64,000 bases of DNA from the NCBI RefSeq assembly GCF_009601505.1, contig NZ_WITC01000017.1, positions 186,001-250,000 of the forward strand, in the 5' to 3' direction. The DNA comes from Sinorhizobium terangae (GTDB lineage: Bacteria > Pseudomonadota > Alphaproteobacteria > Rhizobiales > Rhizobiaceae). The translations under genes were made by a program, and so were the position numbers. Positions 27,772-37,283 of this stretch are shown piece after piece; the stretch's first letter is position 1; the number at the start of each line of letters is the position of its first letter. Below the pieces are notes generated by a model. That model searched no databases. It saw nothing but the letters and a program-made list of their open reading frames with translations, and was not told the origin of the DNA.

Positions 27772-28200
27772 TCAGACCTTTTGGAACTCTATCCGGTAAA
27801 GCACTTCCTCGCCCGTCCCAGGGTCTACCCCCGGAGCATCGCTGATGACGAGCCTGTCACCATCGACCGAGTACGGCCGGACCAGATCGGATATTCCCCA
27901 CGCCGGATTCCAGCTTGCATCGACATGATGGATGACTCTGCCACCCTCCACGGTGTAAGAGCCACAATAGGCCAGCATGGAATCGAAAAGAGTGATCTTT
28001 TCGCCATCCGTTGGCTTCGCGCCTTTGGGCATGGGACGTCCGCGACTGGCCACGAACGCCATCATGCGACCGTCCGCGTGGTACGAAAGGTATCCAACAG
28101 GGTCCGCGCCCATGGCGTCGCTGACCTCGCCGGTGGCGACGGCCTTCCGTTTCCAGGACAGCATACGCCAGGTTCCAAGAAGTGCGGATGCATTTGACAT
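27772..28200 (-). CDS. lipocalin-like domain protein
   Basis: A 142-residue protein with the lipocalin-like_5 pattern: LLGTWRMLSWKRKAV at the start, then PVGYLSYHADGRMMAFVASRGRP, a middle EKITLFDSMLAYCGSYTVEGG, HHVDASWNPAWGISDLVRPY and a C-terminal EVLYRIEFQKV. This family forms a small beta-barrel; its ligand is unknown. The frame runs up to 28326, but GAGGGGGG before the ATG at 28200 fixes the start. The gene is a little AT-richer than its neighbours and sits alone between a repeat and pyc, so horizontal gain is possible. Confidence 0.8.
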   Translation of the reverse strand: MSNASALLGTWRMLSWKRKAVATGEVSDAMGADPVGYLSYHADGRMMAFVASRGRPMPKGAKPTDGEKITLFDSMLAYCGSYTVEGGRVIHHVDASWNPAWGISDLVRPYSVDGDRLVISDAPGVDPGTGEEVLYRIEFQKV

Positions 28201-28382
28201 CGGTTCCCCCCTCAAAGGCTCCGTGGAACGCACAACAATAACATAATTCGCGTGCGAAGGGGCATTGAGAGGCAGCTTCAGAAGCACTTGGCCGGCAAAG
28301 TCCAGGCTGGAACCCGACGCCGACATCCACAGCAGAATGGCACCTGGAACGCCGGCCCTTCAATCCAACAAGGTGAGCAGCC

Positions 28383-31300
28383 TCATCCGCCAAACACGAT
28401 CAACAAATCCTTGGCGTCGATCTGGTCGCCGGCCCTGACCAGCACCTCGGCGATCACGCCGTCCTTTTCGGCATGCAGCGCCGTCTCCATCTTCATCGCC
28501 TCAATCGAGAGCAGCACGTCGCCGGCCTTGACCGGCTGGCCGGTGATGACGGCGACGGTCGAGATGACACCCGGCATCGGCGCGCCGAGATGGGCGGCAT
28601 TGCCGGCCTCCGCCTTGCGGCGGATGGCCGCGGAAGCGCCGCGGTTGCGGTCCGGCACCTTGATCGAGCGCGGCTGACCGTTCAGTTCGAAGAACATCTT
28701 GACCATGCCCTTCTCGTCGATCTCGCCCTGCGCCTGGTTGAGGATGACCAGTGTCTTGCCCTTCTCGATGTCGGCGAAGAGCTCCTCTCCCGGCGCCATG
28801 CCGTAAAAATAGGCCGGGGTCGGCAGCACGCTGACTGGGCCATAGGTCTCGGCGGCGAGCGCATAGTCGGTGAAGACCTTCGGATACATCAGATAAGAGG
28901 CGAATTCGAAGTCGGTGACCTCGCGCCCGAGCTTCTCTTCGATGCTTTTGCGCTCCGCGTCGAGATCGGCAGGCGGCAGCAATGAGCCCGGCACGGCGGT
29001 GTAGGGCTCTTCGCCCTTCAGCACCTTCTTCTGAAGCGCTTCCGGCCAGCCGCCCGGGGGCTGGCCGAGATCGCCCTTGAGCATCGAGACAACCGATTCC
29101 GGGAAGGCAATGTCCTTCGCCGGGTTCTCGACGTCGGCCACCGTCAGGTCCTGGGAAACCATCATCAGCGCCATGTCGCCGACGACCTTCGACGACGGCG
29201 TCACCTTGACGATGTCGCCGAACATCTGGTTGGCGTCGGCGTAGGCCTGCGCCACTTCGTGCCAGCGGGCCTCCAGCCCGAGCGACCGGGCCTGTTCTTT
29301 GAGGTTGGTGAACTGCCCACCCGGCATTTCGTGCAGGTAGACTTCCGAGGCCGGCCCCTTGAGGTCGCTTTCGAAGGCCGCGTACTGGTGGCGCACCGCC
29401 TCCCAGTAGAAGGAAATGCGGCGGATCCATTCCGGATTGAGGCCCGGATCGCGCTCGGAACCGGCCAGTGCCTCGACGATCGAGCCGAGGCAGGGCTGCG
29501 AGGTGTTGCCGGAGAGTGCATCCATTGCCGCATCGACGATATCGACACCCGATTCGACCGCCGCAAGCACGGTCGCGGCGGCAATGCCCGAAGTGTCGTG
29601 CGTGTGGAAATGGATCGGCAGGCCGGTCGCTTCCTTCAGCGCCTTGAACAGCACGCGAGCGGCGGCCGGCTTCAGAAGTCCCGCCATGTCCTTGACGGCG
29701 ATGATGTGGGCGCCGGCCTTCTCCAGTTCGGCGGCAAGCGCCGTGTAGTACTTCAGGTCGTACTTCGGCCGGGCGGAATTCAGAATGTCGCCGGTATAGC
29801 AGATCGCTGCCTCGCAGATCTTGTTCTCCGCCGCCACCGCGTCCATCGCGACGCGCATGTTCTCCACCCAGTTCAGGCAGTCGAAGACGCGGAAGACGTC
29901 GATGCCGCCCTTCGCCGCCTGCGCGACGAAGTATTTGACGACATTGTCGGGATAGTTCTTGTAGCCGACGCCGTTGGCGCCGCGCAGAAGCATCTGTAGG
30001 AGCAGGTTCGGCGCACCCTCGCGCACCATTGCCAGCCGCTCCCACGGATCCTCGGTGAGAAAGCGCATCGACACGTCGAAGGTCGCGCCACCCCAGCATT
30101 CGAGCGAAAACAGATTGGGCAGCGCCCGGGCATAGGTGCCGGCGATGCGGGCGATGTCATAGGTGCGCATGCGGGTGGCGAGCAGCGACTGGTGGCCGTC
30201 GCGCATCGTCGTATCGGTCAGGAGTACCTGAGGCTGCGCCTTCACCCATTCGGCGAACTTCTTCGGTCCGAGCTGGTCGAGCAGTTGCTTCGTGCCCGGC
30301 TTCGCCTCGCCATTGATGAACGGCACTACCGGCGCGGCGATGTCGTCATTGGGCTTCGGCCGGCCCTTGGCTTCCGGATGACCGTTGACCGTGACGTCGG
30401 CGAGATAGGTGAGTAGCTTGGTGGCGCGGTCCTGACGCTTCACCTGCTGGAACAGCTCCGGCGTCGTGTCGATAAAGCGCGTCGTGTAGCTGTTGTCCTG
30501 GAAATTCGGATGGCTGATGATCGCTTCGAGGAAGGTGAGGTTGGTCGCCACGCCGCGGATGCGGAATTCCCTGAGCGCGCGGATCATCCGCTTGATCGCC
30601 TCGTCCGGGTTCGGCGCCCAGGCGGTCACCTTTTCGAGCAGCGGATCGTAGTAGCGGGTGATCACCGCGCCGGAATAGGCCGTCCCGCCGTCAAGCCGGA
30701 TGCCGAAACCGGTGGCGCCGCGATAGGCGGTGATGCGGCCGTAGTCGGGGATGAAGTTCTGTTCGGGATCTTCAGTCGTGATACGGCACTGCAGCGCGTG
30801 GCCGTTGAGGCGGATGTCCTCCTGGCGCGGCACGCCCGATTCCGGCGCGCCGATGGCAAAGCCGTCGAGGATGTGGATCTGGGCTTTCACGATGTCGATG
30901 CCGGTGACGACCTCGGTTACCGTGTGCTCGACCTGAATGCGCGGATTGACCTCGATGAAGTAGAATTTGCCCGTGTCGGCGTCCATCAGATATTCGACCG
31001 TGCCGGCGCCGATATAATTGGTGGCCTTGGCGATCTTCAGCGAATAGTCGGCGAGTTCCTGCCGCTGCGCGTCGGTCAAATAGGGCGCCGGCGCACGCTC
31101 GACGACCTTCTGGTTGCGCCGCTGGATCGAGCAGTCGCGCTCGAAGAGATGCACGACGTTGCCGTGGGTGTCGCCCAGGACTTGGCTTTCGACGTGGCGG
31201 GCACGCTCGACCAGCTTTTCGAGATAGACCTCATCCTTGCCGAAGGCGGCCTTCGCCTCGCGCTTGGCCTCGGTCACTTCGCGGATCAGGTCTTTCGGGT

Positions 31301-31841
31301 CGCGGATCGCCCGCATGCCGCGGCCGCCGCCGCCCCAGGAAGCCTTCAGCATCACCGGATAGCCGATCTCGGCGGCGAGCCGCTTCACCTCCTCCGGATC
31401 GTCCGGCAGCGGCTCGGTCGCCGGCACGACCGGCACGCCGATCGAGATCGCCAGGTTGCGCGCCGCCACCTTGTTGCCGAGCTGGCGCATCGTCTCCGGC
31501 TTCGGGCCGATGAAGGTGATGCCGTTGGCGGCGCAGGCTTCCGCAAACTCCGGACTTTCGGACAAGAGACCGTAGCCCGGATGAATGGCGTCGGCGCCGG
31601 ACAGTTTCGCGACGCGGATCACCTCGTCGATCGACAGATAGCTTTCGATCGGGCCGAGATCGCGGGCAAGATGCGGGCCGCGTCCGACCTGATAGCTCTC
31701 GTCCGCCTTGAAGCGGTGCAGCGCCAGTTTGTCCTCCTCAGCCCATATCGCGACCGTTTTAAGTCCCAGTTCGTTGGCCGCGCGGAAGACGCGGATGGCA
31801 ATTTCGGAACGGTTGGCAACAAGGATCTTAGAGATGGGCAA
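28383..31841 (-). CDS. pyc: pyruvate carboxylase
   Basis: A 1152-residue biotin enzyme that carboxylates pyruvate to oxaloacetate (anaplerosis). In order: biotin carboxylase/ATP-grasp domain (KILVANRSEIAIRVFRAANE at the N-terminus, glycine-rich loop WGGGGRGMRAI near 175), carboxyltransferase TIM barrel (LLTDTTMRDGHQSLLATRMR near 550, metal-binding HFHTHDTSG), PYC/OADA domain, and biotinyl domain with the biotin-Lys in SIEAMKMETALH. The frame extends to 31880, but a TTG at 31841 preceded by GAGGAG gives PISKILVANR, the normal start. It is the single-polypeptide alpha4 type known from rhizobia. Confidence 0.96.
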   Translation of the reverse strand: MPISKILVANRSEIAIRVFRAANELGLKTVAIWAEEDKLALHRFKADESYQVGRGPHLARDLGPIESYLSIDEVIRVAKLSGADAIHPGYGLLSESPEFAEACAANGITFIGPKPETMRQLGNKVAARNLAISIGVPVVPATEPLPDDPEEVKRLAAEIGYPVMLKASWGGGGRGMRAIRDPKDLIREVTEAKREAKAAFGKDEVYLEKLVERARHVESQVLGDTHGNVVHLFERDCSIQRRNQKVVERAPAPYLTDAQRQELADYSLKIAKATNYIGAGTVEYLMDADTGKFYFIEVNPRIQVEHTVTEVVTGIDIVKAQIHILDGFAIGAPESGVPRQEDIRLNGHALQCRITTEDPEQNFIPDYGRITAYRGATGFGIRLDGGTAYSGAVITRYYDPLLEKVTAWAPNPDEAIKRMIRALREFRIRGVATNLTFLEAIISHPNFQDNSYTTRFIDTTPELFQQVKRQDRATKLLTYLADVTVNGHPEAKGRPKPNDDIAAPVVPFINGEAKPGTKQLLDQLGPKKFAEWVKAQPQVLLTDTTMRDGHQSLLATRMRTYDIARIAGTYARALPNLFSLECWGGATFDVSMRFLTEDPWERLAMVREGAPNLLLQMLLRGANGVGYKNYPDNVVKYFVAQAAKGGIDVFRVFDCLNWVENMRVAMDAVAAENKICEAAICYTGDILNSARPKYDLKYYTALAAELEKAGAHIIAVKDMAGLLKPAAARVLFKALKEATGLPIHFHTHDTSGIAAATVLAAVESGVDIVDAAMDALSGNTSQPCLGSIVEALAGSERDPGLNPEWIRRISFYWEAVRHQYAAFESDLKGPASEVYLHEMPGGQFTNLKEQARSLGLEARWHEVAQAYADANQMFGDIVKVTPSSKVVGDMALMMVSQDLTVADVENPAKDIAFPESVVSMLKGDLGQPPGGWPEALQKKVLKGEEPYTAVPGSLLPPADLDAERKSIEEKLGREVTDFEFASYLMYPKVFTDYALAAETYGPVSVLPTPAYFYGMAPGEELFADIEKGKTLVILNQAQGEIDEKGMVKMFFELNGQPRSIKVPDRNRGASAAIRRKAEAGNAAHLGAPMPGVISTVAVITGQPVKAGDVLLSIEAMKMETALHAEKDGVIAEVLVRAGDQIDAKDLLIVFGG

Positions 31842-32008
31842 GTCGGTCTCCTCAAGACTTGAAACGCGGGAATGCTGCACCCGCGAAATAAAGTTTTAGC
31901 GAGTCACTTGAGGAAGTGCAATTTCAGATGCGACACCGAACCTGGCCCATTCGGTCACTCGGCTCCAGGTCGGAACAGTTCCCACCCGGGGCCGGAGGCC
32001 ACCGCCTC

Positions 32009-32163
32009 TGGCCTGCCGGCCATCTCCCCCATAAGGGGGAGAACAGATGTGGCACCCCTTTGCGCTTCGTCAGCACTGTTCCCAGTTGCAGCACCGTATT
32101 GTTTGGAGCGAGGAGCAGGCCGCAAGTATTCTCCCCCTTGTGGGGGAGATGGCCGGCAGGCCA
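32009..32163. repeat. long inverted repeat (RIME-like, different arm sequence)
   Basis: TGGCCTGCCGGCCATCTCCCCCATAAGGGGGAGAA at the left and TTCTCCCCCTTGTGGGGGAGATGGCCGGCAGGCCA at the right are near-perfect reverse complements about 85 bases apart. Each arm is itself a hairpin. It fills the gap between the pyc start and the expR stop. Confidence 0.8.
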
Positions 32164-32198
32164 AAGGGGGTCTGGCTCAGCGCCTGGTTGAGAACGGA

Positions 32199-32939
32199 CT
32201 AAGAAATCAGCCCCAGACGGAAGGCGATGGCGACGACGTGATGGCGGTTCTTCGCCTTCAGCTTTTCCTGAATGCCGTTCATGTACCAGTCGACCGTGTG
32301 GCTCGATATGTCGAGGACCTTGCTGATGTCGTTCGACGTCATGCCGTCGGCAAGATAGTTCAGCGCCTCCATTTCGCGCCGCGTCATCTGGACTTCGACG
32401 CGCGAGATAAGCTCGGCCATGATTTCCGGATCGGTGAGCTCCAGCAGCTTCCAGAAGAGCCTCTTGGCGATCGCGTCGAAAAGGCTCAATTCGACCGGGC
32501 TGAGGTCCACCACGCGGCCACCGACCGTGAGATTGCCCATCAGGCCGCGCCGGCCGTGCACCGGGAAAATATAGCCGTCGAAGAGGCCGTGATTGCGGGC
32601 CTCGACCATCATGCTTTCCATGCGCTTGCGATGCGGATCCGAGCGGAAGGCCGCAAGCGTGTCGCGCCAGCGGAAGCCGCGCTGGGCATGGCCGAGATAG
32701 CGGATCGTCGGATCGATGACGACATATTTCTTGCGGATGTAGATCTGCGGCCAGCCGTCCGGCCAGCGGCCGGCAAGGAGCAGCCTCAGTGGGTTCTCAT
32801 GGGGTTTGGGCTGGCGCACGACACCGTAGAAGTCGAAACCGCAACGATCGAGCAGCCGTTCGAACTCGGGCAGAATCTCCTCGCGCGTCTTCATCTCCTC
32901 CAGGAGCGCCAGAAACTGAACGAGCAACGTGATATTCAT
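32199..32939 (-). CDS. expR: LuxR-family quorum-sensing regulator ExpR
   Basis: A 246-residue LuxR-type regulator: an N-terminal autoinducer-binding domain (about residues 18-165, with GFDFYGVVRQ and DPTIRYLGHAQRGFRWRD) and a C-terminal helix-turn-helix (MTRREMEALNYLADGMTSND, then ISSHTVDWYMNGIQEKLKAKNR). Position between pyc and ndvA matches expR of Sinorhizobium meliloti, which with AHLs from SinI controls exopolysaccharide II/succinoglycan, motility and sin genes. The frame here is continuous, whereas strain Rm1021 carries an insertion in it. Identification rests on synteny plus domain form. Confidence 0.88.
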   Translation of the reverse strand: MNITLLVQFLALLEEMKTREEILPEFERLLDRCGFDFYGVVRQPKPHENPLRLLLAGRWPDGWPQIYIRKKYVVIDPTIRYLGHAQRGFRWRDTLAAFRSDPHRKRMESMMVEARNHGLFDGYIFPVHGRRGLMGNLTVGGRVVDLSPVELSLFDAIAKRLFWKLLELTDPEIMAELISRVEVQMTRREMEALNYLADGMTSNDISKVLDISSHTVDWYMNGIQEKLKAKNRHHVVAIAFRLGLIS

Positions 32940-33327
32940 GGAACACCTTCAGGTCGAGAATGCGAGGGTCGCAGCGCATGAGGACCTCACATGAACGCGC
33001 CGTTCAGAAGCCATTCATGTTGCAACCGCGATAATTCTTCTTATCACGCCCGGTCTTGTACGAAACCTGCAAAATATCGGAATGGAGGCAAAGATAGCGG
33101 ACTATGGATTATCCCGCCAATCCTCCCTTGGCACCGGATCTTCCCGCAAGTCAGCAGAGTTTTGCCTCCACGTTTTCGGCAGGAATTTCACAGGCCGCCC
33201 AGTGGGGCTTTGACGGCCCGGCACGGTGGGAAGAATTCCCCCACCCCGGATCGCCAAAGGCGCAAATGCACTGCCGCATCGAAACATTGCTGCGGCGCAA
33301 CATCCGATGCCCAGAAGGGGTGAGACA
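32940..33327. promoter_or_regulatory. expR-ndvA divergent intergenic region
   Basis: About 390 bases with no supportable gene. It should contain the promoters of both divergent genes. The only obvious structure is an imperfect palindrome, GGTGGGAAGAATTCCCCCACC (33225-33245), about 85 bases before the ndvA start. No clear lux-box or sigma-70 elements were identified by eye. Confidence 0.45.
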
Positions 33328-35085
33328 GTGTCTTTGTTCCAGGTGTATGCAAGAGCGCTTCAGTATCTTGCCGTTCACAAATTCCGCGTCGGGGCGATCG
33401 TCATCGCCAACATCGTGCTTGCCGTCGTCACGATTGCCGAGCCGATTCTCTTTGGCCGAATCATCGACGCGATCTCGTCGCAAAAGGAAGTCGCGCCGGT
33501 GCTCTTCCTGTGGGCGGGTTTCGGCATCTTCAATACCGTCGCCTTCGTGCTCGTCTCCCGCGGGGCCGACCGCCTTGCGCATGGCCGGCGGGCGTCGCTC
33601 CTGACCGAAGCCTTCGGGCGGATCATCTCCATGCCGCTCTCCTGGCACAGCCAGCGCGGCACCTCCAACGCGCTGCACACGCTGCTTCGCGCCTGCGAGA
33701 CCCTCTTCGGTCTCTGGCTCGAAGGCATGCGGCAGCACCTGTCGACCGTCGTCGCACTCGCGCTCCTGGTGCCGACCGCCTTCTCCATGGACGTCCGCCT
33801 GTCGATCGTCCTCGTCATCCTCGGCGTGGCCTATGTGGCGATCAGCAAGGTCGTGATGGACCGCACGAAGGACGGCCAGGCGTCCGTCGAGAACCACTAC
33901 CATACGGTTTTCTCCCACGTCTCCGATGCGATCAGCAACGTTTCCGTGGTGCACAGCTACAACCGCATCGAGGCTGAAACGCACGAACTGAAGAAGTTCA
34001 CCGAGCGGCTGCTGTCGGCGCAGTATCCGGTGCTCGACTGGTGGGCACTCGCCAGCGCGCTCAACCGCATGGCCTCGACCATCTCGATGATGGCGATCCT
34101 CGTCATCGGCACGGTTCTGGTGCAGAGCGGCGAGCTCGGCGTCGGCAAGGTCGTTGCCTTCATCGGCTTTGCCAACCTCCTGATCGGCCGGCTCGACCAG
34201 ATGAAGGCCTTTGCCACCCAGATCTTCGAGGCGCGCGCCAAGCTCGAGGACTTCTATAACCTCGAGGATTCGGTCCGCGAACGCGAAGAGCCGGCCGGCG
34301 CCAAGGAATTGACCGGCGTCGTCGGCGAGGTGGAATTCCGCGACGTGTCCTTCGACTTCGCCAATACGAACCAGGGCGTACATAACGTCTCCTTCACGGC
34401 GAAGGCCGGCCAGACGATCGCCATCGTCGGCCCCACCGGCGCCGGCAAGACGACGCTCGTCAACCTGCTGCAGCGGGTCCATGATCCGAAGCACGGCCAG
34501 ATCCTGATCGACGGCGTCGACATCTCGACGGTCACCCGCAAGTCGCTGCGCCGGTCGATCGCCACGGTCTTCCAGGATGCGGGCCTCATGAACCGCTCGA
34601 TCGGCGACAACATCCGCCTCGGCCGCGACGACGCCTCGCTCGACGAGGTCATGGCCGCCGCCGAAGCCGCAGCCGCCGCCGACTTCATCGAAAGCCGCAT
34701 GAACGGCTACGACACCCTCGTCGGCGAGCGCGGCAACCGCCTCTCGGGTGGCGAGCGCCAGCGCGTTGCCATCGCCCGCGCGATCCTCAAGAACTCGCCG
34801 ATCCTGGTACTCGACGAGGCGACAAGCGCGCTCGACGTCGAGACCGAGGCCCGCGTGAAGGACGCGATCGATATGCTGCGCAAGGATCGCACCACCTTCA
34901 TCATCGCCCACCGCCTGTCGACGGTGCGCGAGGCCGACCTCGTCGTCTTCATGGATCAGGGCCGGGTCGTCGAAATGGGCGGCTTCAACGAGCTCAGCCA
35001 GAGCAACGGCCGCTTCGCCGCGCTGCTGCGCGCCAGCGGTATTCTCACGGACGAGGATGTCCGCAAGAGCCTCACGGCGGCGTGA
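33328..35085 (+). CDS. ndvA: cyclic beta-1,2-glucan ABC exporter NdvA
   Basis: A 585-residue half-transporter: an N-terminal membrane domain with six helices (about residues 20-310) fused to an ATPase with Walker A GPTGAGKTT, signature LSGGERQR and Walker B ILVLDEATSALD. It exports cyclic beta-1,2-glucans made by NdvB to the periplasm, needed for osmoadaptation and nodule invasion. The frame is open from 33226, but the GTG at 33328 with AAGGGGTGAG upstream gives the known N-terminus SLFQVYARALQYLAVHKFR. A strong terminator follows. Confidence 0.95.
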   Translation: MSLFQVYARALQYLAVHKFRVGAIVIANIVLAVVTIAEPILFGRIIDAISSQKEVAPVLFLWAGFGIFNTVAFVLVSRGADRLAHGRRASLLTEAFGRIISMPLSWHSQRGTSNALHTLLRACETLFGLWLEGMRQHLSTVVALALLVPTAFSMDVRLSIVLVILGVAYVAISKVVMDRTKDGQASVENHYHTVFSHVSDAISNVSVVHSYNRIEAETHELKKFTERLLSAQYPVLDWWALASALNRMASTISMMAILVIGTVLVQSGELGVGKVVAFIGFANLLIGRLDQMKAFATQIFEARAKLEDFYNLEDSVREREEPAGAKELTGVVGEVEFRDVSFDFANTNQGVHNVSFTAKAGQTIAIVGPTGAGKTTLVNLLQRVHDPKHGQILIDGVDISTVTRKSLRRSIATVFQDAGLMNRSIGDNIRLGRDDASLDEVMAAAEAAAAADFIESRMNGYDTLVGERGNRLSGGERQRVAIARAILKNSPILVLDEATSALDVETEARVKDAIDMLRKDRTTFIIAHRLSTVREADLVVFMDQGRVVEMGGFNELSQSNGRFAALLRASGILTDEDVRKSLTAA

Positions 35086-35105
35086 TATCGGTAGACGTCA
35101 GATTA

Positions 35106-35139
35106 AATGCCCCGGCCATGCCGGGGCATTCTTGTTTTT
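35106..35139 (+). terminator. rho-independent terminator of ndvA
   Basis: AATGCCCCGG (35106-35115) and CCGGGGCATT (35121-35130) form a perfect 10-bp stem with a 5-base loop, followed by CTTGTTTTT (35131-35139). It lies about 20 bases after the ndvA stop. Confidence 0.92.
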
Positions 35140-35151
35140 AGTCAATGGGAC

Positions 35152-35988
35152 TCAGTATCTGCTTCTGTTGAGGCTTCTGAGATCATTCACCATTTTCTCC
35201 CGGTAGATCTCTCCCTGCCTTGCCCTGGCCCGCCAGGGACGGGCCTTTTGAAGCGGGACTTCGTAAGCCGGATCGGCCCGGTCGAGCGTCGCGATCGCTA
35301 GGCTGGGCTCAAGCGATTGCGAGCATCGATTGATCCACTGTCCATCGGGGCCGATCATGCCTCCGACGCCCTTGTGGGCTTTTTGTGCTGGTGTCGCGGC
35401 GGCGATCCAAAGGCAGTTCAGCCCCGCATGTGCCTGCAGCGCGATTTGGAAGTGCGGTGGAATGCCATAGGAGGAAAACAGAACCGCATCGACGCCGAGA
35501 CGCTCGTATTCGGCGAATACCTCCGGAAACTGGCACTCGATGCATACCGCGCAGCCGAAACGATGGCCATCGACCTCGAACGTGATCGGCTGTACTCCCG
35601 GCGTATACCAGCCGCCGAGTTCGCTGTTCGAAAGATATCTCTTGTCGTATCTCGTAAGCAGCCTTCCATCGTCCGCAAACACGTAGAGGCTGTTGTGGGG
35701 CGGATAACCCCCCGAGAGCCGATGCGCAGCACCGACGACGGCAAAGATGCGGAGTTGTCGGCAGACCTCGGCTATGGACCGAAGCTCGGCTTCCTGTCGA
35801 TCCCAATCGAAATCCCGCCAGCGATCAGGACTTCCTATTTGCGGCTTCGCATAGCCCGACAGCGCACCTTCGCAGAAGTTGATCACACGCGCGGCCTGAC
35901 GCGCGGCGCTGTTGATCAGCTCGCGTATCACTGCTCCATTCACCGCAATCTCCGGCGAGACGTCACTCTGTGCTGTCGCTACTTTCAA
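35152..35988 (-). CDS. carbon-nitrogen hydrolase (nitrilase superfamily) protein
   Basis: A 278-residue nitrilase-superfamily hydrolase with the catalytic triad visible: Glu in NFCEGALSGYAK (near residue 40), Lys in LLTRYDKRYLS (near 114), and Cys in CAVCIECQFPEVF (near 150). It should cleave a non-peptide C-N bond (amide or carbamoyl); the substrate is unknown. It lies between ndvA and opgC/ndvB on the minus strand but has no evident link to glucan synthesis. Its codon use is less GC3-rich than its neighbours, so it may be a later insertion into the ndv locus. Confidence 0.85.
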   Translation of the reverse strand: MKVATAQSDVSPEIAVNGAVIRELINSAARQAARVINFCEGALSGYAKPQIGSPDRWRDFDWDRQEAELRSIAEVCRQLRIFAVVGAAHRLSGGYPPHNSLYVFADDGRLLTRYDKRYLSNSELGGWYTPGVQPITFEVDGHRFGCAVCIECQFPEVFAEYERLGVDAVLFSSYGIPPHFQIALQAHAGLNCLWIAAATPAQKAHKGVGGMIGPDGQWINRCSQSLEPSLAIATLDRADPAYEVPLQKARPWRARARQGEIYREKMVNDLRSLNRSRY

Positions 35989-36077
35989 CCGAAATGCCCT
36001 ATTGCACGCGAATCAATGATCGCGTGGGCATGTTAACGCGGATCGTGGCGATCCGCGCTACGCCGCTGACAACTCTG

Positions 36078-37283
36078 CTACACAGCTCTGAGCGGCTTTG
36101 CCACCGCCACGTCCTTCAGCCATTCGAGGTAATAGGCATAGACGAAGTGGAGCCCGATGCCGGCGATGACAAAGAGCGAGCCGATGATCGGGTTTTTGCC
36201 GGTGACGAAGAGAAGCACCTGGCCTGCCATCGCAAGAATCGTCCCGAAGATGAAGACGGCCAGCGAATGCCGGCCGATCATCACCAGCGGATGATTGTTC
36301 TCAAGTCTGGTCAGCCGGCTGATGACAGGGGTGATCGCGAGCAGATAGGCGAGCGCAAGCACATGCAGGAGCCGCGTCAGCGACAGGAAGGTCTTGTCGA
36401 AGCCGGTCAGAACCGCCGGCAGCCCGAAGGAGAAGTCGATGTTCCACCAGGAGAACAGGACCCAGAAGGCGGAGACGGTGAGATAGGCGGCGGAAACCCC
36501 GATCAGCAACCAGTGTCGCGGCAGGCGCCCGCCGGCGCGGACGTGATTCATGGAGAGGATGCCGATGACGAATAGGAACTGCCAAGACCAGGGATTGAGG
36601 AACCAATAGCCCTCGTCGAGGAAGTTGGACGGCACCAGCTTGAACCAGCCGGCGGCGAGCCACAGCGCCGCCGATAGCGCAAGGAGCAGCCAGCGCCCCA
36701 CCACATTCAGCCACAGGATACCCGGCAGCATCAGGAACAGTGCTGCATAGAGCGACAGGATATTGTTGTAGCCGAGTTGATGCCCAAGCAGGACCATCGC
36801 GACGATGCCCTGCTCGGCCTGCTCGACGATCGGCCGGATGTTGATTTCGCCGATTAGGTCCTGGCGGCCGAAATAGAGCGCGCCGCCCGCGAAAATCGCC
36901 AGCGTCACGACGCTCGTCATGATATGGGCGACATAGAGCGTCAGCGCACGCCGCCACATTTTCAGGGTCAGGGCCAGTCTTGCGCCGGCGACGAATTTTC
37001 CGCCATAGGCAGCACCGACCGCCAGCCCTGAGATCAGCACGAAGGCCTCGGCGGAATCCGAGAAGCCGATGTTCTTGTGCGTCAGATATTCGAGATACTG
37101 GCCTGGGACGTGGTTGATGAAGATCGTCAGCAGGCAGAGTGCGCGGAAGACGTCGAGGCGTGTGTCGCGCTCGGTAGCCGGCACAGGGCGAGGAACGCTG
37201 ATCCTGGACTGGTTGGAGCCGGGATCTTGGTGATCCGAGCCGGCAGCCTTGATCGGTTCCTTGCCAAATGTCATTTGCAGCAT
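36078..37283 (-). CDS. opgC: OpgC-family glucan-modifying membrane protein
   Basis: A protein of about 401 residues with a soluble N-terminus and about ten transmembrane segments, beginning RDTRLDVFRALCLLTIFINH, the OpgC/acyltransferase-3-like signature. OpgC proteins transfer succinyl groups onto osmoregulated periplasmic glucans; location beside ndvB fits modification of cyclic beta-1,2-glucan. The start is uncertain: the frame reaches 37379 and neither ATG 37283 nor ATG 37274 has a good Shine-Dalgarno. It lies downstream of ndvB on the same strand, past a likely terminator. Confidence 0.85.
   Translation of the reverse strand: MLQMTFGKEPIKAAGSDHQDPGSNQSRISVPRPVPATERDTRLDVFRALCLLTIFINHVPGQYLEYLTHKNIGFSDSAEAFVLISGLAVGAAYGGKFVAGARLALTLKMWRRALTLYVAHIMTSVVTLAIFAGGALYFGRQDLIGEINIRPIVEQAEQGIVAMVLLGHQLGYNNILSLYAALFLMLPGILWLNVVGRWLLLALSAALWLAAGWFKLVPSNFLDEGYWFLNPWSWQFLFVIGILSMNHVRAGGRLPRHWLLIGVSAAYLTVSAFWVLFSWWNIDFSFGLPAVLTGFDKTFLSLTRLLHVLALAYLLAITPVISRLTRLENNHPLVMIGRHSLAVFIFGTILAMAGQVLLFVTGKNPIIGSLFVIAGIGLHFVYAYYLEWLKDVAVAKPLRAV

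Noticed and set aside
33151..34911. A 586-codon minus-strand frame across ndvA
   Set aside because: It is antisense to NdvA, whose Walker A, signature and Walker B motifs are all on the plus strand.
35152..35988. Genomic island or insertion sequence around the nitrilase-family gene
   Set aside because: Composition is only mildly different and there are no integrase, transposase, tRNA or flanking direct repeats to support an island.
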